A stretch of DNA of 64,000 bases. It comes from Salticus scenicus (Eukaryota; Arthropoda; Arachnida; Araneae; Salticidae). The notes under the pieces are model-generated. The model was not told the DNA's origin and did not search any database. It saw only the letters and a list, made by a program, of their open reading frames with translations. The stretch spans positions 129,403,475-129,467,474 of the forward strand of contig OZ005651.1 of assembly GCA_963930645.1 (NCBI GenBank). The letters run 5' to 3'. Below are positions 45,944-57,960 of the stretch, in pieces. The position numbers were made by a program, and so were the translations under genes. Numbering within the stretch: position 1 is the stretch's first letter; each line of letters begins with the position of its first letter.

Positions 45944-46836
45944 AGAATCTGAATTACCCTTCAAAAACGTCGCGTAAGGTCTTAAAGATATCTTTAAAGA
46001 AAAAAAAAAGAAGAAGAAGAAGAAGAATATTAATTTTTCATAACTTTTTCTCCTCCCCCCCCCCCCCCCCCCCCCCGCAAAATAATGATGACAGGAATGA
46101 CTATACAAGTTTTAATCTTTATTTTGATCTATAAAATTGTTGAAAAAAAAGTTTTTAATGATTAAATGGCAGCACAGCATAATACTTGGGAAAAAACAAC
46201 AGCAGAATTATACGTCATTTGGTATTTCACACGGTAAAAAATTCGCACACTAGATTACGGTCAGTGACATGCAAAAAGTGTTCCAGTCATTGGCCGTAAA
46301 AATAAAGCTATGCCAGTAAAGTTGTAATGACATTATTTTTTTAAGAAGAGGGCATGATTTTTAATAAAGGTCCAACACTCAGAATTTTACAGCAATTTGT
46401 TCGAAATACTGATATTGGACATTTTTCATGACATATAATTTAAGGTCATGTAAATGTTTTTTTTTTCCTGTCCTCATCAACAATACAAGGCATTCGGCAT
46501 TCAAGTAAAATAAAATGTGTAAGATGAAATATCCTAATCTGTCCCTGATTTAAAAAAAAAAAAAAAAAAGAAAAGAAAAAAAAAGAAAGAAAAGAAATAT
46601 GGCGTAATAGAGAATAATTCAATTCTCACACTGAATTTAGCATCCCGAAAATATAGTTAAGAACATATATTTACACATAATGCATTTACAAACAAGGGGA
46701 AAAATTAATAATAATTTGTTTAGTGCCATTTTCAAAACACTTTCATTCGTGTTTTTTTTTTTTTTTTTCTTTTTTTTTTTTTTTCTTTTCTTTAATTGAA
46801 AAAATAATGGTAGAATGTATTTTATTCTTCATTATA
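44510..46836. other. AT-rich sequence without a recognised gene
   Basis: Includes a T tract then GT run (45888-45940), a GAA run (46008-46027), a C run (46056-46076) and A/G-rich low complexity (46551-46598). The minus-strand frame over this region is translated simple sequence. No gene. Confidence 0.55.
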
Positions 46837-47650
46837 CAGTAACCGCCGCTTAGTAAATTCACTGGTTAATAAAATCAGCCGCTTAATCTGATCAAATTGC
46901 AAGGACCGGAGTCAAATCAATATGAGCTGCTTTAAAACCGCCGGTTAAAAAACTCAAAAAAATCTCTGCACTAGCAAAAGTGTCATTTTTGCACACTAGT
47001 AAATTTTTATTTACACTCTGATTTTTGAAAAAAATATATAAATAAATAAAATAAAACACATCAATCGCTCCGTTATTTATACTGTTTGTCAAAAGTTTTA
47101 CATTCACAGCATAGTTACAAATTAAATATAACTTAAATATTAAATATTAAATTATACCCCATCACTTGTCTTAGTAACAATTTCAAGGAATATATTCTGC
47201 AAAGTGCGATAATAAGTTGCAAATTTGGTTTAATTCGGAAATAAAAAGTTTTATTATTATTATTATTATTAAAAGACAATGTTTAGTTTTTATTTTGAAA
47301 CAATTAAGAAGCAAGAGATTTAAATGGAAATATTTTAAATTTAAAAGAAAAGCGCGAACTTTTGGCAAAGTACGAGTAATTATGATTTTCCTAAAAAGAA
47401 AGCACATGAGAACTTGGAATGTGTTGAATTTACTTATTTTGAAGGAACAGTTAATTAATTATTTGTCAAAAATCAATTAATATAATTTATTAATTCCATT
47501 ATTCGTTACATTTTGAAATTTCTTTCCAAATTCAGGGATGTAATACCTTTTTCTTGAGTGCAGGAACGTTCGCCGTATATAAAAATCAGCCGCTTAATAT
47601 AATCACTTTGGCTCAGAACGAATGTGATTTTAATAAGCGGGCGGGTACTG
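46837..47650. mobile_element. Pogo/Tigger-like non-autonomous transposon
   Basis: TA (46835-46836) then CAGTAACCGCCGCTTAGTAA at the left. CGGGCGGGTACTG then TA (47651-47652) at the right. The arms continue with AATCAGCCGCTTAAT and related words, the CAGTA...GCTTA style of pogo/Tigger ends. Arms are diverged and each end shows an internal repeat of the GCCGCTTA word. At 814 bp with no transposase motif it is a deletion derivative. Confidence 0.75.
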
Positions 47651-47652
47651 TA

Positions 47653-49337
47653 TTCATAACTGAACTCATGATGATGAATTCCTTTCACTGTCCCTTCTAT
47701 ATAAAAATAAATTCTTTTCAAAAGAAAACTCGGTACAGATGTAAAATTTAATAGAACTCTAACAGAAAAAAATTAAAAAAAAAAAAAAAATGCTTCCAAT
47801 AACAGAAATTAAGTATTCTTCCCCAGTACTATAAAGCCAATTTGACACACCAAAATTTCGAATTATAAAATTTTGCCGTCTAAAAGTTTATCTAAGTCTA
47901 TGTATAAAAATTTTTCATTCAAATTTAACAAAAATTTTTTTAAATAATATTTGTTATGTTACTTGCTACATAAACATATTTTAATAAAACATATTAAAAA
48001 TTATGCTTTAAAGATAATACATATTTTATTTTTTAAAAAAGTAGAAGAATAACAGAGATAACAAAAATGAATTTACTTACTTTAATTAAGAACTTTGCAC
48101 AGCATACAAAAGAATGATTATGCGTCTGTTTTGTTAAGGTTCAATAAACAATCTAAAAAATCTATAATTGTTAGAATTTCGCAATTTCTTAGTGGAACAA
48201 GTTTGAAAGGAAGAACCACATCCTAATATGAGATCGTACAAAATAGGCCACATTTCCTGGACCTTAGTTTTTCAGGAAGTGGTGAAACGTTATGATATGA
48301 GAAACTTAAAGTATTTTGATGGAATTTCGTAAAAAACACCAGTTTTCAGAAAAGTTATTATGGACATTTTTGTTATTCCGGAAAATTTCAAGGTTATCGT
48401 TAAAGTTAAGAAAAATTAAATGTGTTTTACATGTTGTTCCAAAACAATCAATAAACAAATAAAATATTCCAGTCACTTATAGTTTAAAAGAAAAAATTAA
48501 GAAAGAAAGAAGAAAAAGAAAAGAAATTGTTACTCTTAGTATTAAGTTTCATAACTAAACAATGAATCTTATTCTAAAAAAAAACATACAGTTTTTTGCT
48601 AAATAACTTATAAACATAATATTTGTCATATATTATATAAAGTTAAAAATTGATTTAAATTCATAAAAGTTTATGTAAATAAAAATGCCATAAGTTGAAT
48701 TAGACAAAAATTAATTAAGGTATCAATGAACAAAATGCTTCACACTTGCATTTTTTTCCTTCTTTTCTCTGTTACTGTGTTACTAAATTATATTAATTTT
48801 AGATAAAAGTTTTGTTTAACTTTAATTTCCATTTAAACTGTTTCGTAAATAATGTGAACTACTCTAAACAAATACAAAAATAGAAATTTTAATACATTTT
48901 TTATTTAATGTAAAGTATTCATAAAGCAGGAAAGATCAAGTAGAATTATTAATTTTTCCGTCAATTAATAAAGTAAATAAATATTGATCTTGTTTAAAAC
49001 TTCTGCTTGGGGTAAATGTTTTCTTGAATTAAGTACGAATATTTAATTACGTAAAATGATAAGTACTCCAGAAAAAAAAAAAAAAAAAAAAAATGAATGA
49101 TTATTAGATACATCACAAACTCTTTTAGTAGTCTAGAAATTATTAATATTCAATGCTATGTTTAATAAAATTCATGTTTTCGCTATACACAGGTAATTCG
49201 TATAGGTGGGATTCTTACAGAAGTAACTTGTTTAAAAGTTGATGAACGGTTAATTGTACTTCTGAATGTTATAGTTAAAATATAAATAAAGATTTGTAGT
49301 TGATATTAAACATTTAAAATATGCTACATTTAAAAAT
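47653..49337. other. AT-rich sequence without a recognised gene
   Basis: A tract at 49072-49093 and other A-rich runs. No gene supported. Confidence 0.5.
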
Positions 49338-49540
49338 TATCTACTCAAAAAAAATTATTCCCTCTTTTAAAACTTATACAAATACACTTCACTGAAAAAA
49401 GAAAAATTAACTTCAGCAACAGCTTCTTTGATATCCACTCAAAAAAGAAAAAAAAAAATATTCCCGCTTTTAAAAGTTATAAAAATACATTTCATTGAAA
49501 AAAGGAAAATTAACTTCGACAACAGCTTCTTTGATAAAAC
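49338..49540 (+). repeat. Tandem duplication (~105 bp unit)
   Basis: Both units contain CACTTCACTGAAAAAAGAAA or its variant, AAAATTAACTTC and CAACAGCTTCTTTGATA (ends at 49432 and 49536). Confidence 0.85.
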
Positions 49541-51794
49541 AAATCCAACATACTTTTTCAAAATGTTAATCTCTTTTTCAAAACGTGATAAATAATTTGC
49601 AGATTTGTTTCTATATAATTTTCCTTTGTGTAACATGAAATGCATAATTTCCCTCGCTATATGCATGCAATGGTGGCGCCAGAAATTCTCCGGGGGAGGT
49701 GAGGGGACATCCTCCCCCAACAGGGGCAGTGTATATAGAGAGTTTATCCGAGCCGTATTTAGTACTATAAACCGTCGGGTAATTTCAGATTTCACTATGT
49801 CAAATATGTAATGCATTATTATTATTATTATTATTTCGTTTGATAGTGTCCCTTGCCATTTTGGGGATGACCATGGCATACTCTCAATTTACGGTACTAT
49901 TCTTCCTACAGCATTCATTATATACAGAATGCATAGGAAAGGTCTTAGGCATTTTATCCACCGTAACCGTTGATCGCAAATATATACTTCTAATTATAAT
50001 AATATTTCAAACGATGTAAACATTTACATTATGTCATTTTTATAGTTTAAAAGTTCTGTTTGTAAAAACTGTAGAATACAATTACTATTTCCTATAGCTA
50101 TATTTAGTAAATGTAATACTCATTCTAATAAATACAACACCAAGTGTTTTTACTCACGTGTGACAAAATTTGACCGAGTTATTCAATTTCAAATTTTGAG
50201 ATTTTTTTAAAATTTTTTTCGGCACTATATTGATGATTTGATTAGAAAACAAAACAAATAATAATAATAATCATCTAAGATTAAAATACGAATGCAAATC
50301 TTCTTTGTTTCAAAAAGGGGGTTCTTCGACTACATAAAATGTGTGCATTCATAGTAAAATAGACATGCCCGATACAGTGAATTAGAAACCCTGGATAATC
50401 TCAAGGGTCGCTACAGTAAATTAGAGGCCCTATATTAGAAGGAGACTGGACATTGGCGTACCGGCTTTTTGACGAAATTTTCCATTTTAATACCAGTTGC
50501 TCCATTGCTTACCATTACGCTGAGAATAAATTTCGACTATTTTACATCATAATTGGAGGAGAACTTATTTATTACATTATTACTTTTTTGGGAAATAAAT
50601 TGCTTTAATTTCATGAAAAAAGCAAATGAATGAAATAAGCAAATGTAAATAAAATAAATAACATTTTTTTTTTTTTCTAAAAATATAAGTTAATATTTTT
50701 ACAAATTATTATTAATTAAATTTTTATTTTTAATTATTTGTTAATATTTTTACAAAAAATAATAATAATTACATCCTTATTAATAATAATGCATAGTTGA
50801 AATAAATAAGATATGTATTTTTAGCTTGTAAAAATAGTACATAAATAATTTCATAAAATAATAAAAAAATAATTTCCGTTCTTCTGCCGTAGTTTTACAT
50901 TTATTCATTAATTACTTGACAAAAACTAAGATTGCCATATTTTTGTTAAAATTTTTCTAGATTTTTATATATATAATGTATGTTCCCAGAAAAAATAAAC
51001 TAGAACTACTTTCACAATCAATGTATTTTGCTTAGTATAGAAATATACTACAAAAAATTTCTCTGTTTTTCGATCGGAATTGAAAAAGTAACCATATCTT
51101 ATCGACGGTTAAAACAAAATTCGTTTTTCTTCAAATTATTTTTTCCTAAGACGAAAAAAAATTGCATATATATATTTTGCACTGCTTTCTGCAAAAATTT
51201 TGTACAATTTTCTTTCATTTATGTTGTATAGTAAAGTGTCAATCGCGAAGAAAAAAGCATTAAGTTCTACGGGGATTGCTCCGAATTGGCACTAAAATGG
51301 CCGCATTTCCCTCAGATTCGTACAGTGAATACAATTGCAGCGCTCCCCAGTGGGAAAAAAATTAAAGCAAAAGAAGATAGGTAACATGTCAATTAGAAAG
51401 AAGATAGGTAACATGTCAATTAGAAAGTTATAGAGCATTTCTTACTTAACGAGAATCCATATTTGGTTAAATAAATGCAATAAATTACTTCATGTATATT
51501 CTAAAATGATAAAATCGATGCACTAAGTTTGCACGGAAGTAGCATACAGAATAATTAAACACGCACACAGCAAAATTAATTCAATAAGGAAAAAAATCAA
51601 AGCAGTCTTTGGGGACTGCCGATAGAAGTGAAAACTAAGTAACTTGTGAATTGTATCGTCGAGCTATTAGATTATTATTTTCGAATTATTTTTGGTTTGT
51701 AAAGAAGGGTTTATGATCTGTATTATATGATTCGGCACAATAATTGTAGTTACCCAAATTAAATGAACTAAGCCTTATATTAGGTAAAAATGTT
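49541..51794. other. AT-rich sequence without a recognised gene
   Basis: About 49668-49735 has a GGCGCCAG...GGGGGAGGTGAGGGG word that recalls the CTCCGGCGCCAGCCCTGCAT at 58159-58178, perhaps ends of one small DNA transposon family. ATT run at 49815-49836. A 27-bp duplication at 51374-51427 is annotated separately. Confidence 0.45.
51374..51427 (+). repeat. 27-bp direct duplication
   Basis: GAAGATAGGTAACATGTCAA plus TTAGAAA occurs twice in tandem without differences. Confidence 0.9.
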
Positions 51795-52765
51795 GATTAC
51801 TTATAACATTATTTTAATTAGTAGCTGAGATACAAAAAACCGATTCAGGCCACCTCAAAACGTGTAAATCAGGTGAAATCTCGAATTCCACTTTCGATAA
51901 TACAAAAGAACTTTAAAATATCTTTCGAATGATGTATTAAAAATAATTTAATCATAATTAGAATTTGAAATATTGAAATTTTAAAATATTATAGCGCCAT
52001 CTCGCGGTAGAAATTTCTGTAATCTACTGGTCGATTCCAAATCAACAAAGCTTTCAAATGGTGTATTACTTATGAGATTATTCTAATTAGTAGCTGACAT
52101 ACAAAAGAAAACCTATTCAAGAGACCTCAAGACGTGTAAATCAGCTGAAATCTCGAATTACACTTTCGATAATATAAAAGTACTTTAAAATATATTTCTA
52201 ATGATGTATTAAAAATAATTTAATCATAATTAGAATTTGAAATATTGAAATTTTTAAATATTATAGCGCCATCTGTCGGTAGAAATTTCTGTAATCGACT
52301 GTTCGATTCCAAATCAACAAAGCTTTTTAATGATGTATTACTTATGAAATTATTTTAATTAGTAGCTGAGATACAAAAGAAAACCCATTCAAGACACCTC
52401 AAAACGTGTAAATCAGTTGAAATCCCGAATTCCACTTTTGATAATATAAAAGTACTTTAAAATATCTTTCGAATGATGTATTAAAAATAATTTAATCATA
52501 ATTAGAATTTGAAATACGCGTATTAGAATAAAATTTAATTTCCAATTAAAATATAATTTTTTTCCAAAATCGATGAAATTTGAACTGCAACTATCCCCTG
52601 TGCTGTTAATGGCGCACAGAAAGTTTGAAAGAATTTAGAAGAAAATTGAAGCATTTTGAAATTTGCAATTTTTATTCCTAGTAGAAAAACCATGTGATGT
52701 CAATTGGTAAAAAATATGTTTCTTCCCGACCAGACGGAGTGAATGGGTTGTCATGGTAACGAACG
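51795..52765 (-). mobile_element. Partial inverted copy of Helitron-like element 1
   Basis: Minus-strand reading matches 15395-16735. Three ~270-bp units have ACACGTTTTGAGGT (inverse near 51854, 52122 variant, 52397), GCGCCATCT and TGATTTGGAATCGA words. The upstream non-repetitive part follows (GCAGTTCAAATTTCATCGAT and GTTACCATGACAACC, inverse of about 52570 and 52750). The GC-rich array and the 3' hairpin of element 1 are absent here, and ends were not found. Confidence 0.75.
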
Positions 52766-53635
52766 CCTGCAGAATTTCAAAGCGTTCGCTGACGATGACG
52801 CAAGTTCCATGATTTTTGTGCAACCAAAAGTGCTCAACGCGCCTAAAGAAGTTTTCACTTCAAAAAAAAAATTGTAAATGTGTCAGTATATATAATTTGA
52901 TGACCTGAAACAGAAAAAACTATCCTGAAAAGGGCATGTCCAATTTACTATGCTTACAACCAATGTATATGATCGGGGAGCCAATCCACCTTACGTCATG
53001 AATGAACGCTGATTTCCGCCCCAAATTATCTTAACTAATTTCATAACCGCCCCTTCCACAAGAGTAAATTTAAGAAAAAAATAATAACTTTGAAATAAAA
53101 TAACTCAGTTATTTTTCTTTTTACATACAAAAGTGAAGCTAGGATGTGAATGTAAGCTTTAAATAAAGTAAGGAACAGAGTACTATTTAAAAAACTTTAG
53201 ATTTTGCGATTTTTTAAAAAATTTAATTTCTAAATTTAAAAATGCCATGCCATAAGTATTTGCCTCGTTTTAAATTTGTTTTGTAATTGGAAGCATATTT
53301 ACACAATCAACAGTTGTAAAGATAAAATGACTCTTAAAAACTTTCCTATGCTCTTTGTATATATGTATAAGGAAAATTAGTCGATCATACAATTTAGAAC
53401 TTAAACTCAGTTGGGAATATTACAGAGTCGAGCAAATCCAACAATTGTAAACTAAAACTTCCATTTAACCCTTTATTTGGTACAGCAAAATGTGTTTTCT
53501 TTGGCTCTTATGGAATATCTACAATACCAAATGACTGTTGTTCGACATTGCTATTGTCGTTTAACATCAAATTATTTTGTATTGTTTTCATATTTATTTG
53601 ACAGCTTTGAGACCTATAATTAAATTGACTTTTGT
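52766..53635. other. AT-rich sequence without a recognised gene
   Basis: No supported feature; left part may still belong to the Helitron-like copy. Confidence 0.45.
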
Positions 53636-53639
53636 CTCG

Positions 53640-53790
53640 ATTGTTCCATATTACAATAATTCACAGAAACAAATGTACAATAACTTGCAGACATAGGGCA
53701 TCACAAACATCCATGACAGCGCCGGGATTCGAACCGGGACCTGGGATCCAGAAGACAGCGCCCTACCGACCGAACCACCAGGCCGGCACA
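53640..53790 (-). mobile_element. tRNA-derived SINE (SINE family 3), minus strand
   Basis: The minus strand reads GCCGGCCTGGTGGTTCGGTC, GGTAGGGCGCTGTC, then a perfect B box GGTTCGAATCC (complement of 53725-53735), then GCGCTGTCATGGATGTTTGT and a short non-tRNA tail. D-arm, anticodon-arm and T-arm order is right. The T stem (CCGGG/CCCGG) pairs well, but the acceptor and anticodon stems pair poorly. This favours a SINE or tRNA pseudogene over a working tRNA. Confidence 0.6.
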
Positions 53791-54124
53791 TCAAATCATA
53801 AAACAGTCAACAAACGTTCTCTTATTTTAATCTGTTACCGCTGAATGGTAATACATATGCATATTCGGCACAATGTTTTACATTTGTCAATTAAAGGTTT
53901 AACCCTTTAACGTTCCCTTCATATTTTCTTTTGAAATTTTCTAAACCACTTTCAAAAAGGGCTATTAGACACATAGTTAATCATAAATATGTAGAAAGAA
54001 AAAAAATAACAATTTTGATTTTCAAAAAACTTTCGCAACGTTTATTTATTAATCTGATTAAATACAAATAATAATTAATTTAATTATAAATAACTTTGTA
54101 ACTAAACACTTTAAAAAAAAAAAC

Positions 54125-54240
54125 TCGAGACAGTTGTTTCAGTTCAAAATAACAGCACGATTCTTCATCAAGTGAAAAAACTAGTCACGGATGCCTCATT
54201 AAAGCAGCAACTACGCACTCGCACGTACTAAAAAAAAGTG
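54125..54240 (-). other. Hammerhead-ribozyme-like motif of a Penelope-type remnant (copy B)
   Basis: On the minus strand: TTGATGA (one change from CTGATGA), a decayed stem II of the same length as in copy A, then intact GAAAC, AACT and GTC. GTC is the canonical cleavage triplet. Flanking sequence on the far side (GCATC/GCCTCATTAAAGC and GCACTCGCAC) also matches copy A. Confidence 0.5.
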
Positions 54241-55407
54241 ACTTCTGCATTTGGCTTAATCTGAAACATTCTTTGTTAAAATTTGGAATAGTGCTACAAT
54301 CAAATGAATAAAGAAGAGCCAAAAGTTTAAAAATTGGTTAAAACAAGGCCGGGGGGGGGGATACTGAAAATTTATTGCATAAAAAAAAATTGAATGTTTG
54401 GTTTTATTGTGAAACCAATGAATGATAAAGGGATGCCAGTTTCAATTAAATTTCAGCTCTAAACATCCTATATGAAAAAAGACGAGTGAATTGTGACTAA
54501 ATTTGGTAATTGGGTGATTTATAAAATGTGCTAAAGGGATTTTTAAAAAATTCAGTTTAAATAATTTCCACCAGTTAGCACTTTATATGAAGAAAGGTAA
54601 GTTTAACAAAAGAAATGACAATTGCAGAATGAAAACCTAATAAATAAATGTTCAAATTATTTATGCATCGAATCATCCCCTTTGTTATGTTATGTGTTTT
54701 TTTTTTTTTTTTTTTTTTTTTAGGCTTTTCCATGAAAAACGCCGCCTAGTGCACATTTTTCAAATAAAGCCTTCTTTAAATTACTTTACCGCATGTCAAA
54801 AAAAGTTTGCATTGAAAACGTTCGCATTGACGGCAATTCGATCCCCGTTTAGACAGCAAGATGCTTTTTATAGCAGAAATTTAATTATAACCATCCTGTA
54901 ACTATTGCATTTCTTTTACATGGACATAAAATGTGTTGTCTGGCATACTATTTCAAATGGTCTTTCACAGACATTTAATACGAACATATGTCCTTTTTAT
55001 TTATTTATTTATTTTTATTTTTTTTTTTTTTTGTCCATTTCAATAAAAGACTAAAATAACTGACAATAATAATAATAAAAACTGTTATTTTTATTCTAAA
55101 CTTTTATTATATATATATATTCTGTTCTAAACACAATTTAATTTCCGTCAAGTCGCCTATTTATAAACGCGTGTAATGAATGTATTGCAAAGGTACAATG
55201 TCATTGACCATATGTTTGTTTATCTTATTATTTCCTCTCGTCATGTATTTCAATCTGTTTATATAAAATCGTTTGTCCTGGCTGAATCAGGGAGTGAATA
55301 ACAAATTCATCATCACGAAATCCATCCCATGCTCCTAGAAGCATAAAATTTGGTCAAAACATTCCTTCCGTCATGTAGACCCCACTAAAAAATGATTTTA
55401 CAAAAAT
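54241..55407. other. AT-rich sequence without a recognised gene
   Basis: G run at 54351-54360, T tracts at 54699-54721 and 55018-55032. No gene. Confidence 0.5.
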
Positions 55408-55420
55408 CTCACCTCGAGGG

Positions 55421-55639
55421 TTGGTTGGTTGGGTTTTACGCCGCACTAGTGCTGCGCAATAGGCAATTGACGACGGTCGACTCACCACTAAAGGTGGTCC
55501 GGAGACATGCCATCATAATTTTGATCCTCCACGGCAGGGATGACTCTCCCTCTTCGGTGACCCCCAGAGATGTAATTTTGATGGGAACATGGAGGACATT
55601 GCGGCCGCGACAGATTTTACGTGCACCAGTCACCATTAG
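55421..55639 (-). mobile_element. SINE family 1 copy, 5'-truncated, minus strand
   Basis: The minus-strand sequence matches the body of the SINE at 26768-27086 (GTAAAATCTGTCGCGGCCGC, then the GGGGGTCACCGAAG-like block, GTGATGGCATG, and GCGGCGTAAAACCCAACC). It lacks the tRNA-like head. A perfect 13-bp target duplication CTCACCTCGAGGG flanks it (55408-55420 and 55640-55652). The tail is a CCAA repeat. 5' truncation with a long duplication is the signature of target-primed reverse transcription by a LINE. Confidence 0.95.
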
Positions 55640-55652
55640 CTCACCTCGAGGG

Positions 55653-57183
55653 AGATGGGGCAAAAGATGTTTTCACATAAGCCTTCCTATCTGAATAAAT
55701 AAATAAATAAATATCCATAAGGTTTTTTTATTTAAAACATAGCAAACACAATTATCTAAAAACCAATTTCAGGAATTTTCGTAATTCGCACCAAAAAGAG
55801 AGGGGGGGAGGGGGGGGAAGGCAAAGTGTATTTTCACATACCCCTTCATATTTCAAAGAATAAAAAACAGATATTAGTAAGATTCTTGCTATAAAATACA
55901 ACAAACAGAAATACTTAAATACAATTTTAGGAATTTTAGGAATTCGCCCTCAAAGAGGGGAAAGTGCAACTTTTTTTTTTTTTTTAATTTTATCATTATA
56001 CCTCTAAATGTGAGTGGGAAAGACAGTATTGCCACCTTATGAAATTTTTTAATATACGTTGCAATCAATTCCGCTCTGTCCAAAAATTGGACATCGCCCT
56101 CTCAAATTTCTATAATGCCCTGCGGTAGTGTCCTTCAGTTTGAAATGGCGCATTGGTGTTGCAGTTAAGGCCGGTTGATTACACGAGGGTCCTACACCGC
56201 AAATGAAATGCCCTGTATGAGAGATCTTTTAAGGTGTTCAAGTCCTGAATATCAGAAAAAATCGCCGAAAACTACGCTTAGGCCGAAGATCGCGATCTGG
56301 ATTTAAATCCAGCACTTCTCGTCTACCAGATTTGGGAGCAAAATCTCTGGACCACTGGTGGGTACGAAATGAACTCTGTCTTTGAACGCCGGGGAAAAAT
56401 AACATCGCGAAATTGAGATCTGTGCAGAGTTTTAGGAATAGATAAAGAATAAGACAATTTCTCGTTATTTTGCTTACTCGTTTGCTTCTCGTTATTTTGC
56501 TCTCACGTCAGTTGGAACTTAAAAAAACGCGACATTGTTTTTTAGTTTCTTACGTAGTTACATGTAATAAGCTTAACTGATTTTTAAAAAATCTATTGTG
56601 TACACCACTGACCACTTCGCTTCTTTGTACACTTATTAAATTATAAATAACATTACGTAGTGATCCCAGATTCTATTTAGTTGATTTCAAGTTCGTAGAA
56701 AGCACACAATTTATTTACAAATTTTTTCAAGGCTGTTAGCGTTTATATTTAATATTTTTTTTTCCCTCTGTGTCATAAAAACAGATAAACACAATAATGT
56801 ATCAGAGCAAACTCTTAGCAATAATACAACATTTGATTTTCGTAGATAAGCGAAACTCCTTTACAAAAGCTTCAATAACAATTTTGATCAAAAGTTGTAC
56901 ATAATCTGCACTTGCATTCCTATCTCGATTGCTAATTATAGATTCAGCATAATTTCTGCAGAAATTTTAATCGAGACATCTAAACTTTTGACATCCAAAC
57001 TTCGCCGCCAAACATCACCAAAATGTGCCAACCTTAGACTCAGAATCTAAAATTCCTAGAATATAACTTCAAGAAGAGCGCACAGAAACACATCCTATCC
57101 AGTGTGTTTTATTTTGCCATAAAAATGAGACATCCTATTAAAATTTGCTTTTAAAAAGAATTTGGAAGAATATTTTTTAACAA
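55653..57183. other. Unassigned sequence
   Basis: The first part has GGGGGAG runs (55801-55820). The 56130-56400 stretch is less AT-rich (CATTGGTGTTGCAGTTAAGG, GGTCCTACACCGC, CTGGATTTAAATCCAGC, ATCTCTGGACCACTGG) and could be a tRNA-derived repeat, but no convincing A or B box was found. Otherwise AT-rich. Confidence 0.45.
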
Positions 57184-57960
57184 TTAAAACAACAATTATT
57201 ATTTTCTAAATTAAAAACGAGGAAAGGGGGTGTACAACTCCAACTTAAATTTATAAATATTAAATTTTTAACATTTTCGACTAACTTTTCTTGAACTATA
57301 GTGAAATTTTCTAAAATAGTAGGTCATGTAGTCACCAAAAATTTTGAGTTATCGTAGATATTGCTAAAGCGGAAGATCACTGTGGTAAAAAATGAAAGAT
57401 GCACGACTAGATGTTATAACAATCCAAAAAATAAAACTTCAACGTTCTGCAGCTATCATTTATAATTTATGCAAGAATTATAATTTAACAACAATTATTA
57501 TTTTCTAAATTAAAAATGGGGGCATATAGTGACCAAAAAGGGAGGTATACAACTAGAAGTTGTATGGTTTATAAATATTACATTTTTAACATTTTCGTCC
57601 AACTTTTCTTGAATTATAGTGAAATTTTCTAAAATAGGAGATCACGTAGTCACCAAAAAATTTGATTTATCGTAGATAATGCTAAAACGGATGATCACTG
57701 TGGTAAAAAAAGAAAGATGCACGACTAGATGTTATAACAATTCAAAAAATAAAACTTCAACGTTCTGGAGCTATTATTTATCATTTATTCACTCACACAT
57801 ATACGTACATAAAATTCTCATGACAAAATTCGGAAAATCATGCAAACTTCTAAAAGTGACATTGACCAAAATTAGTAGTGAACAACTAGAGGTTATAAAA
57901 GTCTCAAATAAAGAATTTCAAAATTTTGGCTAACCGTTTTTGAGCTTTTTTACAACAAAC
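57184..57960 (+). repeat. Tandem duplication (~300-bp unit, two and a half copies)
   Basis: Units start AACAATTATTATTTTCTAAA at about 57190 and 57490. They share AACTTTTCTTGAA, AGTGAAATTTTCTAAAATAG, GATCACTGTGGTAAAAAA and AAAGATGCACGACTAGATGT. A third, diverged piece at 57850-57960 keeps ACAACTAGAGGTTATAA. The open frame at 57679-57933 is part of it and not a gene. Confidence 0.85.

Noticed and set aside
45866..46108. Gly/Phe/His/Lys-run minus-strand open frame
   Set aside because: Produced by consecutive C, T, GT and A runs.
49439..49879. 146-aa minus-strand open frame
   Set aside because: Overlaps a tandem duplication and an ATT microsatellite; AT-rich composition and no recognisable domain. 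It remains untested by homology search.
53715..53790. Functional tRNA gene on the minus strand
   Set aside because: The T arm is excellent but the acceptor and anticodon stems do not pair, and a non-tRNA tail follows, so a SINE is more likely.
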